Shown in pieces: positions 8,523 through 16,366 of a DNA stretch of 64,000 nt (position 1 is the first letter of the stretch; the number at the start of each line of letters is the position of its first letter). This DNA comes from Clostridiales bacterium (GTDB lineage: Bacteria > Bacillota > Clostridia > Lachnospirales > Lachnospiraceae). Both the position numbers and the translations under genes were made by a program. The notes under the pieces are model-generated. The model did no database searches, was not told where the DNA came from, and was given only the letters and a program-made list of their open reading frames with translations. The stretch covers positions 1 through 64,000 of the forward strand of contig JAJQAC010000016.1 in assembly GCA_021204025.1 (NCBI GenBank). The letters run 5' to 3'.

Positions 8523-9176
8523 ATGAGAAGGATAGAACGGGAAAACACCGGGAAGATGGTTCCTGGTCAGGATTTGGTTGTGGCCGGCTATGCCGGATTG
8601 TCCGGAAGCCTGTATCTTCTGGCAGCCTGTGGTGAGGAGCTTTCCCGTCGGTTATCTGCTGTTTATCTGAATGAGATGCGCGGACTGGACAATCAGGTCA
8701 TAGAAAAAGATGAGAATTACTGGGCCACAACAGGCGCAACGGAATGGGAATCCTGTGGTCTGGGAGGCATCCTGCGTGCCATCTGGGATCTGACAGGCGC
8801 TTATAAGATGGGAGTTGAATTTGTACTTCGCAGGATTCCGATCCGGCAGGAAACCATAGAGGTTTGTGAATGCCTTTCGTGTAATCCTTACCGTCTTTAC
8901 AGCGGGGGCTGCTGGCTCCTGACAGCGGATAACGGGGGAAAACTTGTCCGGCGTCTGGCGGATGACGGAATCCCGTCGGCAGTGATTGGACAGATCAATT
9001 GCGGGATCGCGAGAGAAGTGATTCAGGAGGACGGCAGAGGTTTCCTGGAACGGCCGCACAAAGATGAAATTTTTCAGAAGATTCCCGATTTCCGGGTGGA
9101 ATGCACGAAGACACATTCCTTTAAAAACGATAAGAGGAGACAATATTATGAGAGAGAAAATCCTGGCAGTAATTGA
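8523..9176 (+). CDS. AIR-synthase-related (HypE/PurM-like C-terminal) protein
   Basis: The 217-residue protein resembles the C-terminal half of the PurM/HypE/SelD ATP-binding superfamily: a glycine-rich GATEWESCGLGGIL block, then LSCNPYRLYSGGCWLL and a GIPSAVIGQI region. It lacks the N-terminal half of full AIR synthases. Clostridial genomes carry such short proteins annotated as hydrogenase maturation factor or AIR-synthase-related; the reaction is not established. Its 3' end overlaps the Lrp/AsnC gene by 29 bases, so the two are probably co-transcribed with the following aminotransferase. This suggests a metabolic rather than hydrogenase role. The ribosome binding site is weak. Confidence 0.65.
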   Translation: MRRIERENTGKMVPGQDLVVAGYAGLSGSLYLLAACGEELSRRLSAVYLNEMRGLDNQVIEKDENYWATTGATEWESCGLGGILRAIWDLTGAYKMGVEFVLRRIPIRQETIEVCECLSCNPYRLYSGGCWLLTADNGGKLVRRLADDGIPSAVIGQINCGIAREVIQEDGRGFLERPHKDEIFQKIPDFRVECTKTHSFKNDKRRQYYERENPGSN

Positions 9177-9630
9177 AAAAAACAGCAGAATCGATATTCA
9201 TGATCTGGCAATTCTTCTGGGTGAGAGTGAAATCGCGGTTGCAAATGAAATTGCAGATATGGAGAAGGAGCAGATTATCTGCGGTTATCATACGCTGATT
9301 AACTGGGAGAATACCAGTGAAGAAAAGGTAATTGCTTTGATTGAGGTGAAGGTGACTCCTCAGCGCGGCATGGGATTTGATAAAATCGCCGAGCGCATCT
9401 ATCAGTACAGCGAGGTCAATGCAGTATATCTGATGTCAGGAGCATTTGATTTTACTGTGTTTATCGAGGGAAAGACGATGCGGGAGGTTGCGCTTTTTGT
9501 GGCGAATAAGCTCTCGCCGCTTGACTCGGTACAGAGTACGGCGACTCATTTTGTACTGAAAAAATACAAGGATCATGGCACGATTCTCTGCGATCAGATC
9601 CGGGATGAAAGGATGTTGATTACACCGTGA
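9148..9630 (+). CDS. Lrp/AsnC family transcriptional regulator
   Basis: The 160-residue protein has an N-terminal helix-turn-helix (DIHDLAILLGESEIAVANEIADME) and a C-terminal RAM-type ligand-binding domain (VIALIEVKVTPQRG to SGAFDFTVFIEGK). It starts at ATG 9148 behind AAGAGGAGA, not at the upstream ATG in the track. Its stop overlaps the GTG of the aminotransferase (GTGA), a strong sign of translational coupling. The pair regulator plus class I aminotransferase is a common arrangement in Firmicutes and suggests control by an amino acid or its keto acid. The effector is unknown. Confidence 0.85.
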   Translation: MREKILAVIEKNSRIDIHDLAILLGESEIAVANEIADMEKEQIICGYHTLINWENTSEEKVIALIEVKVTPQRGMGFDKIAERIYQYSEVNAVYLMSGAFDFTVFIEGKTMREVALFVANKLSPLDSVQSTATHFVLKKYKDHGTILCDQIRDERMLITP

Positions 9631-10802
9631 GAAATCCATTATCTGAGACGATTACAACGATTGAACCGTCCGGTATCCGCAAATTCTTTGATATCGTAAG
9701 TGAGATGAAGGACGCGATCTCTCTGGGTGTGGGCGAGCCGGACTTTGATACCCCGTGGCATATCCGGGAAGAGGGAATCTATTCACTGGAAAAGGGCCGG
9801 ACTTTTTATACGTCAAATGCAGGATTGAAAGAGTTAAAGGTCGAGATCAACCGGTATCTGGAGCGTAGATATGGGATGAGTTATCATCCGGACAAAGAGA
9901 TCATGGTGACGGTCGGCGGCAGCGAAGCGATCGATATCGCGATGCGCGCGATGCTGGATCCGGGTGATGAAGTCCTGATCCCGCAGCCGAGTTATGTGTC
10001 TTACGTGCCGTGCGCGATTCTTGCCGGGGGTGTGCCTGTGCCGATCGAACTGGAGGAAAAGGATCAGTTCCGTCTGACTCCGGAGAAGCTGCTGGAGAAA
10101 ATAACGCCAAAGAGCAAGCTGCTGGTGATGCCATTTCCCAATAACCCGACTGGGGCGATTATGGAACGGGAAGATCTGGAAAAGATCGCAAAGATTGTGA
10201 TTGAAAAGGATCTCTTTGTGATCTCGGATGAGATTTATGCGGAGCTGACTTATGGGGCGGATCATGTGTCGATCGCTTCATTGCCCGGAATGCGGGAGAG
10301 GACGGTTTTGATCAATGGGTTTTCCAAGGCATACGCGATGACCGGATGGCGACTGGGGTATGCCTGCGCACCGGAAGTGATCTTAAGTCAGATGCTGAAG
10401 ATCCACCAGTTCGCGATTATGTGCGCGCCGACGACGAGCCAGTATGCGGCGGTGAATGCATTGCGAGATGGTGATGCGGATGTTGCCCGGATGAGGGAGT
10501 CGTATGATCAGAGACGCCGTTATCTGCTGCATGAATTAAGAGAGATGGGACTCGCGTGTTTTGAGCCGCAGGGTGCGTTTTATATGTTTCCGAATATCAG
10601 CCGTTTCGGAATGACGTCGGATGAGTTTGCGACGCGGCTTCTGAAAGAAGAAAAGGTGGCAATCGTGCCGGGAACAGCCTTTGGAGCATGTGGCGATGGT
10701 TTCCTGCGCGTGTCATATGCGTATTCCCTGGAGGATCTGAAACGGGCGCTGGAGCGGATCGGGAGATTTATTTCGCGTCTCGATGGGGGCATTGAGCAAT
10801 AA
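9627..10802 (+). CDS. PLP-dependent class I/II aminotransferase
   Basis: The 391-residue protein is a fold-type I aminotransferase. Visible landmarks are SLGVGEPDFDTP near the N-terminus, the FYTSNAGLKELK substrate-loop block, NNPTGAI, SDEIYAEL, and INGFSKAYAMTGWRLGY with the PLP-binding lysine in FSK. C-terminal GAFYMFP and FLRVSYA are also present. It resembles the PatA/aspartate-type subfamily that transfers amino groups between aspartate or aromatic amino acids and 2-oxo acids. The GTG start overlaps the TGA of the Lrp/AsnC gene. The exact substrate is unknown. Confidence 0.88.
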   Translation: MRNPLSETITTIEPSGIRKFFDIVSEMKDAISLGVGEPDFDTPWHIREEGIYSLEKGRTFYTSNAGLKELKVEINRYLERRYGMSYHPDKEIMVTVGGSEAIDIAMRAMLDPGDEVLIPQPSYVSYVPCAILAGGVPVPIELEEKDQFRLTPEKLLEKITPKSKLLVMPFPNNPTGAIMEREDLEKIAKIVIEKDLFVISDEIYAELTYGADHVSIASLPGMRERTVLINGFSKAYAMTGWRLGYACAPEVILSQMLKIHQFAIMCAPTTSQYAAVNALRDGDADVARMRESYDQRRRYLLHELREMGLACFEPQGAFYMFPNISRFGMTSDEFATRLLKEEKVAIVPGTAFGACGDGFLRVSYAYSLEDLKRALERIGRFISRLDGGIEQ

Positions 10803-10819
10803 TAAGAATAAAAGTATGG

Positions 10820-10850
10820 CGGCAGACCGAATATCGTCTGCCGTTGTTGT
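10820..10850 (+). terminator. Possible terminator after the aminotransferase gene
   Basis: CGGCAGAC pairs with GTCTGCCG over an 8-base loop and is followed by TTGTTGTTT. The T-run is interrupted and trmL begins 18 bases later, so it may be partial. Confidence 0.5.
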
Positions 10851-10867
10851 TTGGAAGGAAGAAAAAA

Positions 10868-11413
10868 ATGAATATTGTACTATTAGAGCCGGAGATCCCG
10901 TCCAACACCGGGAATATCGGACGGACCTGTGTGGCGACAGGAACCCGTCTGCATCTGATCGGTCCGCTGGGATTTCGTCTCAGTGAAAAGGAGAGGAAAC
11001 GGGCCGGACTTGACTACTGGGATAAGCTGGATGTAACAGAATATGTGGATTATGAGGATTTCCTGGAAAAGAATCCGGGCATAAAGTGTTATTATGCGAC
11101 AACTAAGGGACAGAAACGTTACACAGATGTTGTTTATGATCCGGACTGTTATATTATGTTTGGCAAAGAGAGCGCCGGCATTCCGGAAGAGATCCTGATT
11201 GAGCATCCTCAGGAGTGTGTGCGTATCCCGATGTGGGGAGAGATCCGCTCATTGAATCTTGCGAATTCCGTGGCAGTGATTTTATATGAGGCGCTGCGGC
11301 AAAATGATTTTGAGAAGTTGAATGATCGGGGGCAGCTGCATCGATTGAAATGGCCGGAGAAAAATCAGGGGTTTATTCTGGATCGGAAAGCTGATTTTGG
11401 GAAGATAGAATAG
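10868..11413 (+). CDS. trmL: tRNA (cytidine(34)-2'-O)-methyltransferase TrmL
   Basis: The 181-residue SPOUT-fold methyltransferase uses S-adenosylmethionine to 2'-O-methylate the wobble base of certain leucine tRNAs. Seen: MNIVLLEPEIPSNTGNIGRT at the N-terminus, FGKESAGIP, and the knot motif IPMWGEIRSLNLANSVAVI. The length matches TrmL/YibK. The start at 10868 follows GGAAGGA; the track's upstream ATG at 10844 has no site. It is preceded by a hairpin and followed by a long non-coding region, so it is probably the last gene of the transcript. Confidence 0.9.
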   Translation: MNIVLLEPEIPSNTGNIGRTCVATGTRLHLIGPLGFRLSEKERKRAGLDYWDKLDVTEYVDYEDFLEKNPGIKCYYATTKGQKRYTDVVYDPDCYIMFGKESAGIPEEILIEHPQECVRIPMWGEIRSLNLANSVAVILYEALRQNDFEKLNDRGQLHRLKWPEKNQGFILDRKADFGKIE

Positions 11414-11464
11414 AAATGATATTTCCGTAGGTTTGAAAAAACTTCAGAAATCACAAAAAAGTGC

Positions 11465-11518
11465 TTGCAAAATGAGTTAGAATGTGCTAACATACATATC
11501 AGTTAGCAAAGACTAACT
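11465..11518 (+). promoter_or_regulatory. Promoter with two copies of the operator GTTAG-N6-CTAAC
   Basis: TTGCAA (11465-11470), 17 bases and TAACAT (11488-11493) form a promoter. Two identical inverted repeats, GTTAG-N6-CTAAC, sit at 11476-11491 (across the -10) and 11502-11517 (just downstream), 26 bases centre to centre. Such placement fits repression by a dimeric regulator bound twice. The half-site resembles TTAG-type sites of DtxR/MntR-like metalloregulators, which is inference only. There is no protein-coding gene directly downstream. Confidence 0.6.
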
Positions 11519-11624
11519 ACATGTGAATATTCTATACATTTCAAAGTTGCTCCATCTGACCCGTGGAGACAATGACTCAACTCCTATGAAAAGACTGCCT
11601 GCCCCGCAAGCCAGGCGGTTTTTT
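11500..11624 (+). ncRNA. Candidate small RNA ending at a Rho-independent terminator
   Basis: The predicted transcript starts near 11500 from the operator-flanked promoter and ends at the ACTGCCTG/CAGGCGGT hairpin with a T6 run near 11620. This gives about 120 nt with no ORF longer than a few codons. It could be a regulated sRNA, or the leftover leader of a deleted gene. No known RNA family was recognised. Confidence 0.4.
11594..11624 (+). terminator. Rho-independent terminator
   Basis: ACTGCCTG (11594-11601) pairs with CAGGCGGT (11612-11619) with one G-T pair, followed by TTTTT. The T-run runs straight into the hairpin element at 11621. Confidence 0.7.
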
Positions 11625-11659
11625 CATCTTACAGGAAAGTTCGTCCTGTAAGATGAAAA
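11621..11659 (+). repeat. Hairpin element, copy 1 (16-bp stem, AAGTTCG loop)
   Basis: TTTTCATCTTACAGGA and its exact complement enclose the loop AAGTTCG. A second copy at 33436 has the same outer stem, the same loop and a downstream AAAGTCT, while the inner seven stem bases differ but still pair. Compensated change argues for a conserved structure. Its function is unknown. Confidence 0.65.
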
Positions 11660-12000
11660 GTCTCCGACGGATCGCCCGGCATGCCGTTTCGCAATGGCCG
11701 AAGCAGAGTATCGATCGGATACTGCGTCATCTGTATATTTCTGGATCTGCCCATATCAATACAACGAGAAAAGCTGCCCTTCCCCACAAAGGCAGCTTTC
11801 CCATCACGAACAAAAACCATTACATTATAGAGTTAACCTGGCATCCCCCATGCCAAATCAGGAAGAAAAGAAAACGTTTGCAATCTCTTCGATTCTCAGT
11901 ATATCACTCCTTTTTGAAATCGTCAAGTGTTATTTGTGCAAAATCTATTAAAAAATTTCGAGAAGCGACAAGAAAATACAAAAAGTGCATACCGGATATT
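11660..12000. other. Intergenic stretch without a supported gene
   Basis: It contains an inverted repeat AAAGCTGCC/GGCAGCTTT (11770-11799) and a minus-strand hairpin TGGCAT-GGGGG-ATGCCA near 11850 followed by TATAAT. A 63-residue minus-strand ORF (11629-11820) reads through the copy-1 hairpin and is not accepted. The region looks like decayed or repeat-derived sequence between trmL and the spore gene. Confidence 0.4.
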
Positions 12001-12031
12001 TGCATAAGATTTCCTTCGGATGTGCATACTG
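12001..12031 (+). promoter_or_regulatory. Candidate sigma-G promoter upstream of spoVAF-like gene
   Basis: TGCATA (12001-12006), 18 bases and CATACTG (12025-12031) match the forespore sigma-G pattern (TGAATA-like, then CATACTA-like). They lie 34 bases upstream of the start codon. Known spoVA genes are sigma-G dependent, so the match is biologically sensible. Confidence 0.5.
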
Positions 12032-12064
12032 ACGATGTATGGAAACAAATTCGGAGGAAATGCG

Positions 12065-13474
12065 ATGAAATTTGAAAAATCTCTGACGAAGAATCTGGAA
12101 CATATCCGGCAGACGCTGCAGATCGATAAGAACTTTGACCTTGTCTGCCGGGTGATTGATATGGGCGGACGTAAAGCCGCTCTGATCTTTGTAGACGGAT
12201 TTACAAAGGATGAGGTGCTGTTAAAGATCATGCAGGCATGGTCGAGCATCAAGGAGGAAGATCTGCCGGAAGACGCGCAGGCATTCTCAAAAAAATACGT
12301 GCCGTATGGGGAGATCAGTCTGATTGATCAGGAGGAGGACATGGTCGTCCAGCTTCTGACTGGCATTACCTGCCTCTTCGTGGATGGTTATGAGCAATGT
12401 ATTACGATTGACTGCCGCACGTATCCGGCGAGAAATGTGGACGAACCGGATAAGGATAAGGTTATGCGGGGATCTCGGGATGGCTTCGTGGAGACGCTGA
12501 TCTTTAATACCGCGCTGATCCGGCGCAGGATCCGGGATCCGAAGCTGACCATGGAGATCACAAGCGCCGGAGAGAGCTCTCATACGGATATCGCGATCTG
12601 TTATATGGATGGACGGGTAGATCAGGAACTGCTCGAACGGGTCAAAAAGCAGATTGCAGATCTGCGCGTAGACGCGCTGACGATGAACCAGGAGAGTCTT
12701 GCGGAGGCGATTTATCCCTATAAATGGTATAATCCATTTCCGAAGTTCAAGTTTTCCGAACGGCCGGACACTGCGGCGGCGTGCATCCTGGAGGGGAATA
12801 TCGTCATACTGGTGGATAATTCGCCGGCGGCGATGATATTGCCCTCGTCGGTGTTTGATATCATCGAGGAAGCGGACGACTATTATTTCCCTCCGATCAC
12901 GGGAACCTATCTGCGGCTGTCCCGGATGGCGGCGGCCATCCTGTGCCTGCTGCTGACACCGACCTGGTTGCTTCTGATGATGCACCCGGATAGTCTGCCG
13001 CCCTGGCTGCAGTTTATCCGGCTCGCAGACATCAGCTATGTGCCTCTTCTGGTACAGTTGCTGATCCTGGAATTTGCGATCGACGGCCTGCGTCTCGCCG
13101 CGGTCAATACGCCGAATATGCTCTCTACGCCGTTTAGCGTGATCGCCGGTATCGTGCTGGGAGAGTATTCCGTGAAGTCCGGATGGTTCAATCCGGAAAC
13201 CATGCTGTATATGGCGTTTGTCACGATCGCGAATTACAGCCAGTCGAGTTTTGAACTGGGCTATGCGTTGAAGTTTATGCGGGTTGTCCTGCTGCTTTTG
13301 ACTGGGTGGCTGGATGTCTGGGGATATGTAATTGGTCTGATCCTTTCGATCTGCGCGATTGTTTTTAATCAGACGATTGCGGGGAAAAGTTATATTTATC
13401 CGCTGATCCCGTTTCGTTTGAGCGAGCTTAAAAAAAGATTCTTCCGGGAGCGACTGCCGGTAAAGAAGGATTGA
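12065..13474 (+). CDS. spoVAF: GerA/SpoVAF-family spore germination protein
   Basis: The 469-residue protein belongs to the GerA A-subunit superfamily. It has a long soluble N-terminal domain (about 1-290, including VDGFTKDEVLLKIM and the conserved SRDGFVETLIFNTALIRRRIRD block) and then four or five membrane helices from about residue 298. The closest recognisable group is SpoVAF, which acts with the SpoVA dipicolinate channel in the spore inner membrane. It stands alone here with no other spoVA or ger genes, so a stand-alone germination protein is an alternative. The ATG at 12065 follows GGAGGAAA; the track's upstream start is not used. A sigma-G-like promoter precedes it. Confidence 0.8.
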   Translation: MKFEKSLTKNLEHIRQTLQIDKNFDLVCRVIDMGGRKAALIFVDGFTKDEVLLKIMQAWSSIKEEDLPEDAQAFSKKYVPYGEISLIDQEEDMVVQLLTGITCLFVDGYEQCITIDCRTYPARNVDEPDKDKVMRGSRDGFVETLIFNTALIRRRIRDPKLTMEITSAGESSHTDIAICYMDGRVDQELLERVKKQIADLRVDALTMNQESLAEAIYPYKWYNPFPKFKFSERPDTAAACILEGNIVILVDNSPAAMILPSSVFDIIEEADDYYFPPITGTYLRLSRMAAAILCLLLTPTWLLLMMHPDSLPPWLQFIRLADISYVPLLVQLLILEFAIDGLRLAAVNTPNMLSTPFSVIAGIVLGEYSVKSGWFNPETMLYMAFVTIANYSQSSFELGYALKFMRVVLLLLTGWLDVWGYVIGLILSICAIVFNQTIAGKSYIYPLIPFRLSELKKRFFRERLPVKKD

Positions 13475-13559
13475 CGAAAAACGGGGAATCGATGTAAACT
13501 GATTGAAAAGGATACGAGGGACTCTAAACACTACTATTTACAATACGAGGAATAAAATT

Positions 13560-13736
13560 ATGACAATACCCAAAGACCCGGTGATGCTTTTGAGCTTCAT
13601 CAATACGCAGCTGAGAGATTTTTATCCGGATTTAGAAGAACTTTGCAGTTCGCTTTCGCTGGAGCAAAGGGAACTGGAGGAGAAACTGGCACAGATAGAT
13701 TATCATTACGATGAGAAAAAGAATCAATTTGTTTAA
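13560..13736 (+). CDS. DUF4250 domain protein, 58 aa
   Basis: The product starts MTIPKDPVMLLSFINTQLRD, the recognisable head of DUF4250, a small family widespread in Lachnospiraceae and other Clostridia. The ATG at 13560 has GAGGA upstream; the longer track start is rejected because it lacks a site and adds non-family residues. The protein is helical and cytoplasmic in appearance, with a pair LEELCSSLSLEQRELEEKL suggesting a short helical hairpin. Its function is unknown. Confidence 0.8.
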   Translation: MTIPKDPVMLLSFINTQLRDFYPDLEELCSSLSLEQRELEEKLAQIDYHYDEKKNQFV

Positions 13737-13877
13737 AAGTGAGTAGAAATGCAGGCAGTTACGTTGTTGTTGAGTCATCCATGGTGAGAAACGAAGGAAA
13801 CAAAATGAAATAGCACCGATGCAGATTTTGAATGGGAGAGAAGGTATAGCGTCGCGGTTTCTGCGCATACTATCCCC

Positions 13878-14315
13878 ATGAACAGATTAAAGACGTTGCA
13901 AATGAATTTTTTAAAATGCGGAGTGACAGGCTGGTGTCTGGAAGTATTATTTACTTCGCTGGAGTCCATCATGGCGCACGATTGGCGGCTGATGGGGAAG
14001 ACGTCACTGCTGATGTTTCCGATCTACGGCTGCGGGGTGCTGTTGTCGCCGATCGCGAGGTTGACTGACTGGTGGATCGGTGGAGGTGTGGTGCGGCCGG
14101 TGGATCGGATGGTCCGTCATGGGATGCTGTATGTGGTGCTGATCTTTACGATGGAGTACGCTTCCGGCGCCTGGCTGCGGGCGCGGGGAATGTGCCCCTG
14201 GGACTATACCGGAAGGCAGTTAAATATCAACGGCCTGATCCGGCTGGATTTTGCGCCGCTCTGGTTTGGAACCGGACTGCTGTTTGAGCAAATTACAAAA
14301 AAGAAGGGCAGATAG
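13878..14315 (+). CDS. Putative ABC-transporter-type membrane protein (CmpB/PF06541-like)
   Basis: The 145-residue integral membrane protein shows about three to four hydrophobic segments and the blocks CGVTGWCLEVLFTS, FPIYGCGVLLSPI, and WDYTGRQLNINGLIRLDFAPLWF near the C-terminus. These are typical of the family annotated as putative ABC-transporter type IV. No ATPase lies beside it, so a transport role is uncertain. There is no strong ribosome binding site at the ATG (AGAAGG is far upstream), and the sequence around 13740-13870 is non-coding. A strong terminator overlaps the last codons. Confidence 0.7.
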   Translation: MNRLKTLQMNFLKCGVTGWCLEVLFTSLESIMAHDWRLMGKTSLLMFPIYGCGVLLSPIARLTDWWIGGGVVRPVDRMVRHGMLYVVLIFTMEYASGAWLRARGMCPWDYTGRQLNINGLIRLDFAPLWFGTGLLFEQITKKKGR

Positions 14316-14338
14316 ACTTGTTTTTGCCCTTCTTTTTT
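14301..14338 (+). terminator. Rho-independent terminator
   Basis: AAGAAGGGCA pairs exactly with TGCCCTTCTT and is followed by a T-run. The stem starts inside the last codons of the CmpB-like gene. Confidence 0.8.
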
Positions 14339-14410
14339 CGTATACTAAAAGATAATGAAAATACAGGATTTTATAATGTACGAAATAAAAGTAAACGGGG
14401 AGATAATATC

Positions 14411-15151
14411 ATGTTGCATTTGATCTTAGTGGGGGCAGCGCTGCTCAGTTTTCTGGTTTACAGCTATCCCTGCATTAAAAAGCAGCAGAAGCTTGCGCTT
14501 ACCGATCTGGCGAGACAGAGTGAGGAAAGCCTCCGGGTGATTCAGAAGATTTTAAGAAGGCTTTTCCGGCTGAGTGGTTCCGAACTGACTGTTATTGGCA
14601 GGGAAAATATTCCGGATGGGGCGGTTCTGTATGTGGGAAATCATCGAAGCTATTTTGATATTGTAACATTGTATCCGCTCTTTCCGAAACCGACCGGATT
14701 TGTCGCAAAAAAAGAGATGTCGACGTGGGCTACGCTGGCTGACTGGATGCGGCTTGGGAATTGCGTTTTTATGAATCGCAAGGATCTGAAAGAAGGCTTA
14801 AAAGCCATACTGGAATCCGTGGAAAAGATTAAGGCAGGGATTTCCCTTGTTATTTTTCCGGAAGGGACACGCAATACCAGCGAAGATATCCGGGAGCTGA
14901 TGCCCTTTCATGAGGGAAGTATGAAGATCGCGACGAAGTCAGGCTGTCCGGTGATCCCGGTGGCGATTACCGGTACGAGGGATATTTTTGAGAGACAGTT
15001 TCCCTGCATCCGGCCTTCAAAAGTGACAGTAGAATTTGGAAAGCCGATTTACATCAGAGAATTGTCGCCGGAGGATCGGAAATATCCGGGGGCGTATGTG
15101 CGCGGAAAGATTATAGAGATGTTAAATGAGGAGCAGATTCGGAGGGGATAG
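14411..15151 (+). CDS. plsC: 1-acyl-sn-glycerol-3-phosphate acyltransferase
   Basis: The 246-residue protein has an N-terminal hydrophobic anchor and the acyltransferase blocks NHRSYFD (HX4D, near residue 78), VFMNR, IFPEGTR and VIPVAITG. It transfers an acyl chain to lysophosphatidic acid to make phosphatidic acid at the membrane. The start at 14411 follows GGGGAGA; the track start at 14318 lies inside the previous terminator and is rejected. The pheA start follows 4 bases after its stop, so the two are co-transcribed. Confidence 0.88.
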   Translation: MLHLILVGAALLSFLVYSYPCIKKQQKLALTDLARQSEESLRVIQKILRRLFRLSGSELTVIGRENIPDGAVLYVGNHRSYFDIVTLYPLFPKPTGFVAKKEMSTWATLADWMRLGNCVFMNRKDLKEGLKAILESVEKIKAGISLVIFPEGTRNTSEDIRELMPFHEGSMKIATKSGCPVIPVAITGTRDIFERQFPCIRPSKVTVEFGKPIYIRELSPEDRKYPGAYVRGKIIEMLNEEQIRRG

Positions 15152-15155
15152 GACT

Positions 15156-16280
15156 GTGGATTTACAGGAATGCAGGAAGGAACTGGATCAGATTGATCAA
15201 CAGATAGTAGCGTTGTTTGAACAGCGAATGAAGGTTTGCGGCGCGGTGGCGGAATATAAGATTTCCGTCGGAAAAGAGGTCTATGACGCGGATCGGGAGC
15301 AGCAGAAGCTGGAAACGGTCGGGGCGCTGGCTCACGGAAATTATAATCAGACTGCCGTGCAGGAGTTGTTTTCTCAGATGATGACGATCAGCCGGCGGTA
15401 TCAGTACGAGATGCTGGCGGAAAACGGACAGTCGGAAGAGCTGGGTTTTGAGATGGTTGATTCACTGGAAAAACAGGGAGTGCGCGTGGTGTATCAGGGC
15501 GTGGAAGGCGCCTATGGACATCAGGCGGCACTGAAATTTTTTGGTGAGGACGCCGATACGTATCATGTTCCCATGTTTGAGGACGCGATGGTGGAGGTAG
15601 AGGAAGGAAAGGCGGATTATGCCGTGCTTCCGATCGAGAATTCTTCCGCCGGCGCGGTGAATGACAATTATGATCTGCTGATCAAGTATCATAATCTGAT
15701 TGTCGGAGAAGTATTTTTGCCGGTGACGCATGCACTGCTTGCGGGGGCAGACGCGGAAATTTCGGATATCCGCACGGTCTATTCACATCCGCAGGCACTT
15801 GCGCAGTGTTCCCAGTATCTGAATGAGCAGGGCTGGCATCAGGTCAGTTTCGCGAATACCGCAGTGGCGGCAAAGAAGGTTGTTGAGGATGGAGACCGGA
15901 CGCAGGCGGCGGTTGCCAGTGAGATCGCGGGAAAACTGTACGGACTGAAGGTTTTAAAACCGGCGATTCAGAATAATAAAAATAACACTACCCGGTTTCT
16001 GGTGCTTTCGCGCAGACAGATTTTCTGTAAAAACGCGTCGAAAATCAGTATTAGCTTTGAGCTTCCACACAGATATGGCACACTTTACAATGTGCTGGGT
16101 AATTTTGTATACAATCACGTGAATATGTTTATGATTGAGTCCCGGCCGATTCAGGGACGTAACTGGGAGTACCGGTTCTTTATCGATATCGAGGGGAATC
16201 TTGAAGATATTGCAATCAAGAATGCGTTGAAAAGTATTGAACAGGAGTCACGGAATCTGAGAATTCTGGGAAATTATTAA
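15156..16280 (+). CDS. pheA: Bifunctional chorismate mutase / prephenate dehydratase (P-protein)
   Basis: The 374-residue enzyme makes phenylpyruvate for phenylalanine synthesis. Seen: an AroQ-type chorismate mutase domain (residues about 1-85, LDQIDQQIVALFEQRMKVC), a prephenate dehydratase domain starting at VYQGVEGAYGHQAAL with the NNTTRFLVL motif carrying the catalytic Thr, and a C-terminal ACT domain with MIESRPI, the usual phenylalanine-binding ESRP element. The start is GTG at 15156 after GGAGGGGA. Feedback inhibition by phenylalanine is expected from the ACT domain. It is coupled to plsC. Confidence 0.93.
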   Translation: MDLQECRKELDQIDQQIVALFEQRMKVCGAVAEYKISVGKEVYDADREQQKLETVGALAHGNYNQTAVQELFSQMMTISRRYQYEMLAENGQSEELGFEMVDSLEKQGVRVVYQGVEGAYGHQAALKFFGEDADTYHVPMFEDAMVEVEEGKADYAVLPIENSSAGAVNDNYDLLIKYHNLIVGEVFLPVTHALLAGADAEISDIRTVYSHPQALAQCSQYLNEQGWHQVSFANTAVAAKKVVEDGDRTQAAVASEIAGKLYGLKVLKPAIQNNKNNTTRFLVLSRRQIFCKNASKISISFELPHRYGTLYNVLGNFVYNHVNMFMIESRPIQGRNWEYRFFIDIEGNLEDIAIKNALKSIEQESRNLRILGNY

Positions 16281-16366
16281 ATGACAGACAGGTTGATTTT
16301 GGCTGATCCGGACAGGAAAAAGGAAGATTTCGGAACGGGGAATCAGAAGTTATCAGGAGCGGAAAA

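Noticed and set aside
11629-11820. 63-aa minus-strand ORF with a TATAAT upstream
   Set aside because: It reads directly through a conserved palindrome, lacks a ribosome binding site and shows no family; more likely repeat-derived.
12287-13531. 414-aa minus-strand ORF opposite the spoVAF-like gene
   Set aside because: Shadow frame; the plus strand encodes a clear spore germination protein with ribosome binding site and promoter.
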